Part shown: one piece after another, positions 6,268 to 13,319 of the stretch
How the letters are laid out: each line of letters starts with the position of its first letter
Position numbering within the stretch: position 1 is the first letter of the stretch
Source: JBDTMT01 sp033764095
GTDB lineage: Bacteria > Desulfobacterota > Binatia > HRBIN30 > CADEER01
Direction of reading: 5' to 3'
NCBI GenBank assembly: GCA_033764095.1
Contig: JANRJF010000206.1
Span: forward strand, 1-13,403
Length of the DNA stretch: 13,403 nt
Translations under genes and position numbers: made by a program
The notes under the pieces: model-generated
Told to the model about the DNA's origin: nothing
Databases searched by the model: none
Seen by the model: the letters and a program-made list of their open reading frames with translations, nothing else

Positions 6268-7038
6268 ATGTTCGTGCTTTACGACAATCCCTTCAGCCCG
6301 TTCGCCCGCAAGGTCCGGATGGCGCTCGACTTCAAGGCGATTCCCTACCGGTCGATCGACGCGCTGGCGCTGGCCGAGCACGCCGGCCTGCGCGCGGTGA
6401 ATCGGCGCGCCGAGGTGCCGGTGCTGGTCGACGGCGACCTCGCGGTCCGCGAGTCGGCGGATATCTGCGCCTACCTCGAGGATCGCTTCCCGGCGCCGGC
6501 GTTGCTGCCGTCCTCTCCGGCATCGCGCGCCGCGGCGCGGCGCTGGCAGCGCGTCGCCGATACCGTCCTCGACGCGATCATCCACGATGTCTCGCTGTGG
6601 ACCTGGCCGACCCATCATCGCTCCGACACCCCGCCCGCCGGCCTGCTCGAGGCCGGCCAGCGCGATCTCGACCTCATCCTTGCCGAGCTCGACCGCGCCC
6701 TCGGCGCCAGCGACTTCGTCTGCGGTGATCCGTCGGTTGCCGACCTGGCGCTCTTCCCGCACGTCTCGTCGCTGAAGGTGCTGGGGATTGCGCTCGCGCC
6801 GTACGCCAACGTGTCGGGCTGGAGCGCGCGCATGCGGACGCTGCCCTGCGTGCGGTCCGACCTCGAGTACGTCAAGCGCAGCGCGATCGAGAAGTTCGCG
6901 CCAGGCGCGTCGCCCTACGAGGCGGAGAAGGTGGTGTGGCGCGGCGACCGCATCGAGTGGCTGCTGGCGCACGGATTCGCCGCCTGGTTCTGGGCGGAGC
7001 TGGCAGCCGGCCGCGCCGTGGTGCCGAGGTCGGTGTAG
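6268..7038 (+). CDS. Glutathione S-transferase-like protein
   Basis: 256 residues; ATG 6268 is preceded by GGGAGG. The N-terminal thioredoxin-fold domain (about 1-78) starts FVLYDNPFSPFARKVRMAL, where Ser 9 or 10 lies where the glutathione-activating residue sits. It continues to AEVPVLVDGDLAVRESADIC, with the cis-Pro and the Glu-Ser pair that hold glutathione. A helical C-terminal domain follows, with SDFVCGDPSVADLALFPHVS (the conserved N-capping Asp segment). After the normal domain end there is a tail of about 45 residues from KFAPGASPYEAEKVVW that is longer than in simple bacterial GSTs. It lies 182 bases after the GFA gene, so it may have its own promoter, and 9 bases before the next gene. 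The substrate is unknown. Confidence 0.88.
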   Translation: MFVLYDNPFSPFARKVRMALDFKAIPYRSIDALALAEHAGLRAVNRRAEVPVLVDGDLAVRESADICAYLEDRFPAPALLPSSPASRAAARRWQRVADTVLDAIIHDVSLWTWPTHHRSDTPPAGLLEAGQRDLDLILAELDRALGASDFVCGDPSVADLALFPHVSSLKVLGIALAPYANVSGWSARMRTLPCVRSDLEYVKRSAIEKFAPGASPYEAEKVVWRGDRIEWLLAHGFAAWFWAELAAGRAVVPRSV

Positions 7039-7047
7039 GGGCGCACG

Positions 7048-7734
7048 GTGCGGCGGCCAGCGACAGAGCGGGCGAGCGGGGCCGGGGGGCACGGCGCGGT
7101 CGGCGTTGCCGAGCACGGCAACGCGGCGGTGTTGGTGACGCTGGCGGCGGGCGGAGCGCTGCTCGATCGCCGCCGCGTCGATCTCACCGACGGATTGCCG
7201 ACCCATCCGTATCACCATGAAGGGTCGTGGGCGGTCGGTCGCTACCTGGACAGTCCGTGGGCGCGGCCGATCTCGCTCGGCGATGCGGTGGCGCTCGTCG
7301 AGCGCGTCCATGCCGCCGCCGCGGTCGGCGCGCACGCGAGCCTTGCGGCATTGGCCGCGGCGGTTCGGCTGCCGATCGCCGCCATCGCGATCCGCGTCTG
7401 TCCGGCGCTGCCGCCGACCATCGAGGCGCGCATCGCCGACAATCGCGCGCAGACCGTCGCCGACTCGGTCATGTACCGGCAGGCGCTGGCGAGCGCGGCG
7501 GAAGCGCGCGGCTGGGCGGTGTACTGGTACGACCGCGAGCGCGTGTTCGACGAGGCGGCCGCTGGGCTCGGCCGTGCGGACGTCAACACCTTCCTGCAGG
7601 AGCTGGGGCGCGCGATCGGGCCGCCGTGGCAGAGCCGGCACAAGCTGGCCGCGGCGGCGGCGCTGGCGAGCTTCGCCGACCGCCGGCGGTGCCCGCCGGC
7701 GAACGAGCGCCGCCCCGCCAGGGCGGCAGGCTGA
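7048..7734 (+). CDS. Conserved protein of unknown function
   Basis: 228 residues if begun at GTG 7048, 9 bases after the GST stop. No clear ribosome binding site is seen, so translation may be coupled. I do not recognise a named domain. The first part reads VAEHGNAAVLVTLAAGGALL then DRRRVDLT, two strands joined by a turn. It continues with THPYHHEGSWAVG, a His-rich stretch, and then a helix, AVALVERVHAAAAVGAHASL. A strand IAAIAIRVCPALPP follows, then IADNRAQTVADSVMYRQALASAAEARGW and VYWYDRERVF. The end is helical. The order of strands and helices could fit an RNase-H-like fold, but this is a guess. The conserved-looking His, Asp and Arg clusters suggest an enzyme or nucleic-acid-related role. 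It ends facing the sigma-factor gene, 70 bases away. Confidence 0.75.
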   Translation: MRRPATERASGAGGHGAVGVAEHGNAAVLVTLAAGGALLDRRRVDLTDGLPTHPYHHEGSWAVGRYLDSPWARPISLGDAVALVERVHAAAAVGAHASLAALAAAVRLPIAAIAIRVCPALPPTIEARIADNRAQTVADSVMYRQALASAAEARGWAVYWYDRERVFDEAAAGLGRADVNTFLQELGRAIGPPWQSRHKLAAAAALASFADRRRCPPANERRPARAAG

Positions 7735-7804
7735 AGCCAGGTCATTTCTGGAACGCTGGTGCGTGCGCGCCGCGACGACGCGTTCTGACCGGGCGGTGCC
7801 GGCG

Positions 7805-8701
7805 CTAGAGCACCGCAACCGCGAGCGCGCGCAGGCGGGCTGGGTCGGCGATCACCTCGACTCGCGTCACGCTGGCGCCGGCGAAGGTGAAGGTCATCGC
7901 GCGCGCCAGCTTGCCGCGTGGGGCGTGGATCAGCCCGACCGCTCCGTCGATGACGGCGAGCTGGCCGAGCGGCAGCCGCGGCCCCGCCGCGACGATGTAA
8001 CGCGCCCAGATCGAGGCGCCCCTGACTTCGCGCGGCTGGCCGACCTCCGATGGCGGCGCGTCGAGGCGCGCCGCCGCGTCGATGTGTATGACGGCGTCCG
8101 GATCGAGGACGGCGAGCAGGCCCTGCAGGTCGCCGGCACGCGCCGCGCGCAGGAACGCCTCCACCACCTCGCGCCGCCGCGCCCAGCCGGCGTCGGAGCG
8201 CGCCGGTGAGCCGCGTACGCGCCGGCGCGCGCGGCTGGCGAGCTGCTTGGCCGCGTCGGGCGAACGCTGCATGATCGCCGCCACCTCGTCGAACGGCACG
8301 GCGAAGAGATCGTGCAGGACGAAGGCCAGGCGTTCGGCCGGGCTCAGCGTATCGAGCACCACCAGCAGCGCCACGCCGACCGAATCGGCGAGCACCGCTT
8401 CGCCTTCCGGATCGGCGCCGTCGCCGCGTACCAGCTGCGGCGGGCTGCCGGGCCCGTCGAGCGGCTCTTCGCGCCGCGCGCGGCGGGCGCGCAGCATGTC
8501 CAGGCACACGCGCGAGACGACCGTGGTCAGCCAGCCGCCGAGATTCTCGACGCCGGCGGCGTCGGCGCGCTGCAGGCGCAGCCAGGCTTCCTGCACCGCG
8601 TCCTCGGCCTCGCTCAGCGAGCCGAGCAGGCGGTAGGCGACGCCGCACAGCCGGGCGCGATGCGCTTCGAATCGCTCGGTCAGCCAGCCCTGCTCATCCA
8701 T
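7805..8701 (-). CDS. ECF41-type RNA polymerase sigma factor with C-terminal SnoaL-like domain
   Basis: 298 residues, minus strand, start ATG at 8701. Sigma2 spans about 10-75: RFEAHRARLCGVAYRLLGS, then EDAVQEAWLR and a GWLTTVVSRVCLDMLR helix that binds the -10 element. Sigma4 spans about 108-165: LVVLDTLSPAERLAFVLHD, then a FDEVAAIMQRSPDAAKQLASRAR helix-turn-helix for the -35 element. From about 175 a SnoaL/NTF2-like domain follows (VVEAFLRAARAGDLQGLLAVL, ending VEVIADPARLRAL). This layout is that of group ECF41, where the fused domain replaces an anti-sigma factor. The linker motif WLPEP usual in the group is not recognisable (the place reads GPGSPPQL), and the usual C-terminal NPDKL is DPARL. 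Its start codon overlaps one of two ECF41-type promoters, so self-regulation is likely. The input signal is unknown. Confidence 0.92.
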   Translation of the reverse strand: MDEQGWLTERFEAHRARLCGVAYRLLGSLSEAEDAVQEAWLRLQRADAAGVENLGGWLTTVVSRVCLDMLRARRARREEPLDGPGSPPQLVRGDGADPEGEAVLADSVGVALLVVLDTLSPAERLAFVLHDLFAVPFDEVAAIMQRSPDAAKQLASRARRRVRGSPARSDAGWARRREVVEAFLRAARAGDLQGLLAVLDPDAVIHIDAAARLDAPPSEVGQPREVRGASIWARYIVAAGPRLPLGQLAVIDGAVGLIHAPRGKLARAMTFTFAGASVTRVEVIADPARLRALAVAVL

Positions 8702-8727
8702 GTCACGTTCTCGCCGTCGCTTCCGTC
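8701..8727 (+). promoter_or_regulatory. ECF41-type promoter for the DUF6223-like operon
   Basis: TGTCACG (8701-8707), exactly 16 bases, then CGTC (8724-8727). The published ECF41 target promoter is TGTCACA, 16 bases, CGTC, so only the last base of the -35 element differs. Transcription would start near 8735, leaving a leader of about 40 bases to ATG 8775. The -35 box overlaps the sigma gene's own start codon (8699-8701). Confidence 0.8.
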
Positions 8728-8735
8728 ATCGCCTC

Positions 8736-8762
8736 GACGAACGACATCGACTGAACGTGACA
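8736..8762 (-). promoter_or_regulatory. ECF41-type promoter for the sigma-factor gene (autoregulation)
   Basis: Read on the minus strand: TGTCACG (8762-8756), exactly 16 bases, then CGTC (8739-8736). It is the mirror image of the plus-strand promoter around the centre 8731/8732. The ten outer bases, TGTCACGTTC on both strands, form a perfect inverted repeat. Transcription would begin near 8728, giving a leader of about 27 bases before the sigma start at 8701. Confidence 0.8.
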
Positions 8763-8774
8763 GGGAGGACGCTC

Positions 8775-9254
8775 ATGCCGTCTCGCATTGCGCAATGCAT
8801 TGCCGATTCGTGGGGTTTGTTCGGGGTGCGGAGGATCCGCGTGAGTCCGGACGCCGCCCAGCGCCATGCCGGCGGCCACGCCATCGCCGCCGCGCTCCTG
8901 CTGCCGCTCGGCGTCGCCGCGCCGGCGGCCGCGCAGGGCGTGATCGCCACCGGCTCGGGACGAGCCGGGGCGAGCGTCGCGGCGCTGCTGGCGCTGGCCG
9001 GGGTGGTGGTCGGCGGGCTCGCGCTGGCGCGCTCCGCCGATCGGAACGGCAGCGGCAAGGGACGCGACGGCGCCATCGTGGCACTGGTCTTGGGCCTGGT
9101 CGGCACCGCTCTCTCCGTGCTCCATCTGGCCACCTCGAGCGGCGGCATCGGCACCGGAAACGGCCGGCTCGGCGCCATCGTCGGCGTGGGGCTGGGACTG
9201 ATCGGCGTCATGCTCGGGCGCCGCGCGCTGGCGCGCTGCGGCCGCACCGAGTGA
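8775..9254 (+). CDS. DUF6223-like membrane protein with three internal repeats
   Basis: 159 residues. ATG 8775 was chosen because GGGAGG is 6 bases upstream and because the predicted ECF41 promoter starts RNA near 8735, which excludes the longer frame from 8700. A hydrophobic stretch at about 36-53 ending AAPAAAQG may be a signal peptide or membrane helix. Three copies of one 26-residue unit follow at 62-87, 96-121 and 130-155: GRAGASVAALLALAGVVVGG, GRDGAIVALVLGLVGTALSV and GRLGAIVGVGLGLIGVMLGR. Each is followed by an ALARS/LATS-like end, at a constant 34-residue step. Each repeat is a membrane helix, joined by short Gly/Ser/Asn loops. This is the pattern I associate with DUF6223 proteins, whose role is not known. 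It is the first gene of the divergent operon. Confidence 0.75.
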   Translation: MPSRIAQCIADSWGLFGVRRIRVSPDAAQRHAGGHAIAAALLLPLGVAAPAAAQGVIATGSGRAGASVAALLALAGVVVGGLALARSADRNGSGKGRDGAIVALVLGLVGTALSVLHLATSSGGIGTGNGRLGAIVGVGLGLIGVMLGRRALARCGRTE

Positions 9255-9280
9255 CCGATACGCGTGGGAGCGGCATTGCG

Positions 9281-9658
9281 ATGTCCGAAGTTGGTGTGCG
9301 CTACATGATCGACGACGTGGCCGCCGCGGTGCGGTTCTATACGACCCTGCTGGGCTTCACGCTGGAGCTGGACGCGTCGCCGGCGTTCGCCGCCGTGTCG
9401 CGCGACGGCGTGCGGCTGCTGCTGAGCGGGGAGGGAAGCTCCGGGAAACGCGCCCTCGCCGACGGCCGCCGACAGGTCGCCGGCGGTTGGAATCGCATCC
9501 ATCTGAAGGTCGTCGATCTGGCGTCGGAGGTGAGGCGGTTGCGCGCCGCCGGCGTGCGCTTCCGTACGGAAGAGATGGTCAGCGGTCCGGGCGGCGCTCA
9601 GGTCATCATCGACGATCCGTCGGGAAATCCGATCGAGCTCTTCGAGCCGCGACGCTGA
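9281..9658 (+). CDS. VOC-family (glyoxalase-like) protein
   Basis: 125 residues; ATG 9281 has GGGAG about 12 bases upstream and is 26 bases after the DUF6223-like stop, so co-transcription is likely. Module one reads VGVRYMIDDVAAAVRFYTTLLGFTLEL; module two GGWNRIHLKVVDLASEVRRL with IIDDPSGNPIELFEP. At the metal positions the first is Tyr (GVRYMIDD) rather than His. The second is a His in NRIHLKV, and the closing Glu is in PIELFEP, so the site is incomplete. Small VOC proteins of this type include antibiotic-binding and glyoxalase-like members; the sequence does not say which. Being under an ECF41-type promoter suggests a stress-response role (inference). It is shorter and of a different subgroup than the VOC protein at 3518. 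Confidence 0.85.
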   Translation: MSEVGVRYMIDDVAAAVRFYTTLLGFTLELDASPAFAAVSRDGVRLLLSGEGSSGKRALADGRRQVAGGWNRIHLKVVDLASEVRRLRAAGVRFRTEEMVSGPGGAQVIIDDPSGNPIELFEPRR

Positions 9659-9700
9659 GCGATCGCTGCGCGTTGCGGGCCGACGTGGTAGGCCCGCGCC

Positions 9701-10153
9701 ATGGACGAGAGCCGTCGTGCCGGTAACGGGGTGGCCAGCCCGGGGACGAGCCCGCTCAAGCAGCGCTTGCTGCCGCCGTTCCTGGTCTTTGCCGGGCTGG
9801 TCTGCCTGGGGGCGTATCCCCTCCATGTGGTCTGGCCGTCGGGCTGGGAGTGGGGGATGGAAGGGCGGCACTACCTCCACATGATCCTGGTCGTGTACGC
9901 GACCCTCGGCGTCTTTCTCATCCTCGCCGCCCGCGCGCCCGCCGAGAACCGCAGCCTGCTGCTCTTCACCGCCTGGTCGAGCCTCGCGCACGGCCTGCTG
10001 ATGGCGGGCCAGGCCGTGGCATTGCACCAGCACGGTCACCTGACCGGCGACGTCGCCGCCATGCTGGTGCTCGGCGCCGGGCTGCTGTGGCTGATGCCGC
10101 CGCGCGCGGTCCGTCCGGCCGAGCGACGCGAGGCGCCTCTCGCGCGGCGCTGA
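9701..10153 (+). CDS. DUF6632-like four-helix membrane protein
   Basis: 150 residues, ATG 9701, with only a weak ribosome binding site (GGTAGG). Four membrane helices are seen at about 25-45 (PPFLVFAGLVCLGAYPLHVVW), 59-78 (LHMILVVYATLGVFLILAAR), 86-108 (LLLFTAWSSLAHGLLMAG) and 119-136. The combination of YPLxxxWPSGW, a YATLGVFL helix, FTxWSSxxHGxxMAxQA and an HLxGDVxA segment is what I know from DUF6632 proteins, which have no assigned function. It lies 42 bases after the VOC gene in the same direction and is plausibly the third gene of the sigma-controlled operon. A basic, soluble tail closes it. Confidence 0.78.
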   Translation: MDESRRAGNGVASPGTSPLKQRLLPPFLVFAGLVCLGAYPLHVVWPSGWEWGMEGRHYLHMILVVYATLGVFLILAARAPAENRSLLLFTAWSSLAHGLLMAGQAVALHQHGHLTGDVAAMLVLGAGLLWLMPPRAVRPAERREAPLARR

Positions 10154-10506
10154 ACAGCGCCCGGCCAGCGGACTGCCACCGCTACCGATACGGAGACGGC
10201 GACCCAGGCGGCTCCGGTCACCGCTGCCGTAATTGAGACCGCCACCGCTCCAGCCCCGCCAGCTCCACCACCACCGTCACCGCGACGCCGACTCGCACGG
10301 CGACCGTCACCGCGACGGCCACGTCGACACGCCGGCCGGGGTCTCTCGCGACCGCGTGTCGCCGGATCGGCGGGTGCGAGCGCGAGGCGGACTTCAGGTG
10401 ATGCGACCGCCACGCATCGCGGCCGGGTGAACCATTGGAGCATTGGACCGAAACCGCGCGCCCTGCTCTGAGTGGCTGCCAGCGTTCACGTTCAGGGAGT
10501 TTCGAG
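10154..10506. other. Gene-free stretch between DUF6632-like gene and sulfatase
   Basis: 353 bases with no convincing gene on either strand; the open frames are low-complexity. The left half holds the Thr/Ala-type repeat described separately. The right half ends in AGGGAG (10494-10499), the ribosome binding site of the sulfatase. I see no clear promoter or terminator. Confidence 0.6.
10173..10333 (+). repeat. Low-complexity ACC/GCG/ACG triplet repeat
   Basis: An imperfect triplet repeat that, read on the + strand, encodes mainly Thr and Ala. First comes a TATDTETATQAAPVTA-like part ending in APAPPAPPPP, then, one frame over (10261-10333), TTTVTATPTRTATVTATATS. The block ACCGTCACCGCGACG occurs twice, near 10273 and 10304. 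It looks like a decayed piece of a Thr/Ala/Pro-rich linker of a secreted protein, or a plain microsatellite-like expansion. No start or partner domain is present. Confidence 0.5.
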
Positions 10507-11949
10507 ATGATCACAGGTCGAATCCTCGTCGCCGCGCTCGCGGTCGCCCTTGTCGCCGCGGGGTGGCGGCAGACCGCCGCGGCGGCCGAGTCGCCGGCGC
10601 GGTCGCCGAACCTCATCTACATCGTCTCCGACGATCAGGGCTGGAAGGACGTCGGCTTCCACGGCTCCGACATCCAGACGCCGAACCTCGACGCGCTGGC
10701 GCGCGGCGGCGCGCGGCTGGAGCAGTTCTACGCCCAGCCGATGTGCACGCCGTCGCGCGCGGCGCTGCTCACCGGCCGCTATCCGCACCGCTACGGGCTG
10801 CAGACGCTGGTGATTCCGTCGTCCGGCACCTACGGGCTGCCGACCGACGAGTGGCTGCTGCCGCAGGCGCTGGAGGAGGCGGGCTACACCACTGCGATCG
10901 TCGGCAAGTGGCACCTCGGCCATGCCGGGCGGCAGTACTGGCCGCGCCAGCGCGGCTTCGACCATCAGTACGGGCCGCTGCTCGGTGAGATCGACTACTT
11001 CACCCAGGCGGCGCACGGTACGCGCGACTGGTTCTACGACAACCAGCCGAGCAAGGCGCGCGGCTACGTCACCGAGATGCTCGGCGAGGAGGCGGTCGCG
11101 CTCATCGACCACCAGAAGCCGGGGGTGCCGTTCTTCATCTACCTGGCGTTCACCGCGCCGCACGCGCCGTACCAGGCGCCGAAGCAGTACCTCGAGCGCT
11201 ACGCCCACATCAGTGATCCGGCGCGCCGCGCCTACGCGGCGATGATCACCGCCATGGACGACCAGATTGGCGCGGTGGTGCAGGCGCTCGAGCGCCGCAA
11301 GCTGCGCGACAACACGCTGATCGTCTTCCAGAGCGACAACGGCGGACCGCGCTCGGCGAAGTTCACCGGCGAGGTGGACATGTCCAAGAGCACCATCCCG
11401 GCCGACAACGGCCCGTACCGCGACGGCAAGGCCTCGTACTACGAGGGCGGCACGCGCGTCGTCGCGCTCGCCAACTGGCCGGGGCACATCCCGCCCGGCA
11501 CGGTCGTCGACCAGCCGATCCACATCGTCGACATGTACCCGACGCTCGCCGGTCTGGCCGGCGCGTCACTCGCCAGGACCAAGCCGCTCGACGGCCTGAA
11601 CGTCTGGCCGACCATCGCCGAGGGCCAGCCGTCGCCGCGTACCGAGGTGGTCTACGGCATCGAGCCGTTCCGCGCCGCGCTGCGCCAGGGCGACTGGAAG
11701 CTGGTGTGGCAGGCGACGCTGCCGTCGCGCCTCGAGCTGTTCAACCTGGCGCAGGACCCGGGCGAGACCACCGATCTCGCCGCGCAGAACCCGGAGAAGG
11801 TCGCGGCGCTGCAGCAGCGCATCGAGGAGCAGGCGCGTGCGGCGGTGCCGCCGCTGATCTTCAAGGACGCGCTCGGCGTGGTGAAGCCGGCGCTGTTCGG
11901 CGCGGTGGCGTTCCCGCCCGAGGCGACCGTCGTCGACGGACAGCCGTAG
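10507..11949 (+). CDS. Secreted sulfatase (arylsulfatase family, formylglycine type)
   Basis: 480 residues; ATG 10507 follows AGGGAG. A Sec signal peptide occupies about 1-27 (VAALAVALVAAG, then TAAAA). The catalytic domain begins NLIYIVSDDQGWKDVG, where D42 and D43 bind calcium. C80 in MCTPSRAALLTGR is the cysteine converted to formylglycine, with R84 completing CxPxR. K134 and H136 (GKWHLG), H219 (TAPHAPY), D277-N278 (QSDNGG) and K308 (DGKASYYEGGTR) are the other expected active-site residues, so it should be active. The C-terminal subdomain has GDWKLVWQA and LFNLAQDPGETTDLA. It hydrolyses a sulfate ester outside the cytoplasm, but the substrate cannot be read from the sequence. Formylglycine requires a maturation enzyme (FGE or anSME) not encoded here. 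It is 75 bases ahead of the dehydrogenase. Confidence 0.95.
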   Translation: MITGRILVAALAVALVAAGWRQTAAAAESPARSPNLIYIVSDDQGWKDVGFHGSDIQTPNLDALARGGARLEQFYAQPMCTPSRAALLTGRYPHRYGLQTLVIPSSGTYGLPTDEWLLPQALEEAGYTTAIVGKWHLGHAGRQYWPRQRGFDHQYGPLLGEIDYFTQAAHGTRDWFYDNQPSKARGYVTEMLGEEAVALIDHQKPGVPFFIYLAFTAPHAPYQAPKQYLERYAHISDPARRAYAAMITAMDDQIGAVVQALERRKLRDNTLIVFQSDNGGPRSAKFTGEVDMSKSTIPADNGPYRDGKASYYEGGTRVVALANWPGHIPPGTVVDQPIHIVDMYPTLAGLAGASLARTKPLDGLNVWPTIAEGQPSPRTEVVYGIEPFRAALRQGDWKLVWQATLPSRLELFNLAQDPGETTDLAAQNPEKVAALQQRIEEQARAAVPPLIFKDALGVVKPALFGAVAFPPEATVVDGQP

Positions 11950-12024
11950 GCCGCAGCGGCGATGTCGCGCACCACGGCGAACCCTCGCCCCAGGCGCGGC
12001 GCGCGGGCGTAGAGAGGATCGACC

Positions 12025-13224
12025 ATGGAGATCTCCACCGCGTACCTTCCGCAGCAGGTGTTCGCTCCAAGCGGACCCGGCGCCGCGCCGGCGCCGCGCG
12101 TCTTCATCGCCCCACAGCGCTACATCCAGGGCCGCGGCGTGCTGGCCGGCATCGGCCGCTATCTGTCGCTGCTCGACGCGCGGCGCGCGGCGGTGCTGAT
12201 GACCGCGCGGGTCGCCGGCGGCGAGGGCGCGCAGGTGCTGGCCAGCCTGCGCGCGGCCGGCATCGAGGCGGTGCCGTGCACGTTCCACGGCGAATCCTCG
12301 CTGGAGGAGATCACCGCGCACGCCGCCGCGCTGGCGCCGCGTGGGGTGGACTGCCTGATCGCCGCCGGCGGCGGCAAGTGCATCGACACCGGCAAGGCGA
12401 TCGCCTTCCGGCTCGGCGTGCCGGCGGTGGTCGTGCCGACGCTGGCCTCGAACGACGCGCCGTGCTCGGCGCTGTCGGTGCTGTACACGCCGCAGGGGGT
12501 CTCCAGCGGTGCCGAGTTCTACCCGCAGAGTCCCGCGCTGGTGGCGGTGGACGTCGACGTCATCGCCGCGGCGCCGGAGCGCTACCTGGTCGCCGGCATG
12601 GGCGACGCGATGGCCACCTGGTACGAGGCGCACGTCTGCCTGACGAATCCGGCCGCGCTCACCATGGTCGGCGCGCGTCCGACGCTGGCCTCGGCGGCGA
12701 TCGGCGAGGTGTGCGCGCAGACGCTGTTCCGCGACGGTCGCGCCGCGGCTGGCGCGGTGGCGGCGCGCCGGGTGGACGAGGCGCTGGAGTCGGTGGTCGA
12801 GGCGAACACGCTGCTCAGCGGCCTCGGTTTCGAGAGCGGCGGCCTCGCCGCCGCGCACGGCATCGCGCAGAGCTACACCGCGATTCCGCCGGTGCACGCC
12901 CACTACCTGCACGGCGAGATGGTGGCGATGGGCCTGCTGGCGCAGCTGATGATGGAAGCGCGCCCCGACGAAGCGCGCCGCGTCGCCGAGTTCTTCGCCG
13001 CCGTCGGCCTGCCGGTGCACCTCGGCCAGCTCGGCCTCGCCGCCGCCGACCGCGCCGCGCTCGACGTCGTCGCCGAAGCGACGCTCGGCGTGCCGTTCAC
13101 GCACAACATGCCGCTGCCGGTCAGCGCCGCGCTGGTGCGCGCCGCAGTGCTCGACGCGCATCGGCTCGGCCGGTCGGTCGCCGAGCAGGCCGGCGATGCG
13201 GCGTACCGCCGGCTGCACGGGTGA
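12025..13224 (+). CDS. Glycerol dehydrogenase-like iron/zinc alcohol dehydrogenase
   Basis: 399 residues, ATG 12025 with GAGAGGA upstream. It belongs to the metal-dependent (type III) alcohol dehydrogenase fold and is closest in pattern to glycerol dehydrogenase. Signs are RVFIAPQRYIQGRGVL near the start, the NAD-binding AAGGGKCIDTGKA (113-125), PTLASNDAPCSALSVLYTPQG, and metal ligands D194 (GMGDAMATW), H278 (AAAHGI) and H296 (YLHGEMVA). The steps between ligands (84 and 18) match those of known glycerol dehydrogenases (83 and 18). THNMPLPV near the C-terminus is also typical. It has about 20 extra residues before the usual start. It oxidises or reduces a small polyol or alcohol with NAD(H); glycerol is the best guess, not proven. 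It follows the sulfatase by 75 bases and may share its transcript. Confidence 0.93.
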   Translation: MEISTAYLPQQVFAPSGPGAAPAPRVFIAPQRYIQGRGVLAGIGRYLSLLDARRAAVLMTARVAGGEGAQVLASLRAAGIEAVPCTFHGESSLEEITAHAAALAPRGVDCLIAAGGGKCIDTGKAIAFRLGVPAVVVPTLASNDAPCSALSVLYTPQGVSSGAEFYPQSPALVAVDVDVIAAAPERYLVAGMGDAMATWYEAHVCLTNPAALTMVGARPTLASAAIGEVCAQTLFRDGRAAAGAVAARRVDEALESVVEANTLLSGLGFESGGLAAAHGIAQSYTAIPPVHAHYLHGEMVAMGLLAQLMMEARPDEARRVAEFFAAVGLPVHLGQLGLAAADRAALDVVAEATLGVPFTHNMPLPVSAALVRAAVLDAHRLGRSVAEQAGDAAYRRLHG

Positions 13225-13319
13225 AATACGAGGCGGCGCCTGCGGCCGGTAGCGCGGCCCTCCGTGCCCGCCTGATGCGCTGAGTCACTGCCTCGGCCGC
13301 GCTGCGCCGCCGTCGTCCG

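Noticed and set aside
7735..7804. Terminator between the convergent genes
   Set aside because: Only a 4-bp stem (CCAG/CTGG) and GC-rich partial repeats are visible; no convincing hairpin with a T-run on either strand.
6016..7818. 600-codon open frame on the minus strand
   Set aside because: It is antisense to the GST gene and the 7048 gene, both with clear protein features; its Arg/Gly/Ala-rich translation is a GC-bias shadow.
8700..8774. Upstream ATG 8700 for the DUF6223-like gene
   Set aside because: It would lie upstream of the predicted transcription start and inside the promoter -35 box; ATG 8775 has a proper ribosome binding site.
11566..13218. 550-codon open frame on the minus strand
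   Set aside because: It is antisense to the dehydrogenase and the end of the sulfatase, whose active-site residues are intact; its composition is rich in Arg, His and Gly, as expected of a shadow frame.
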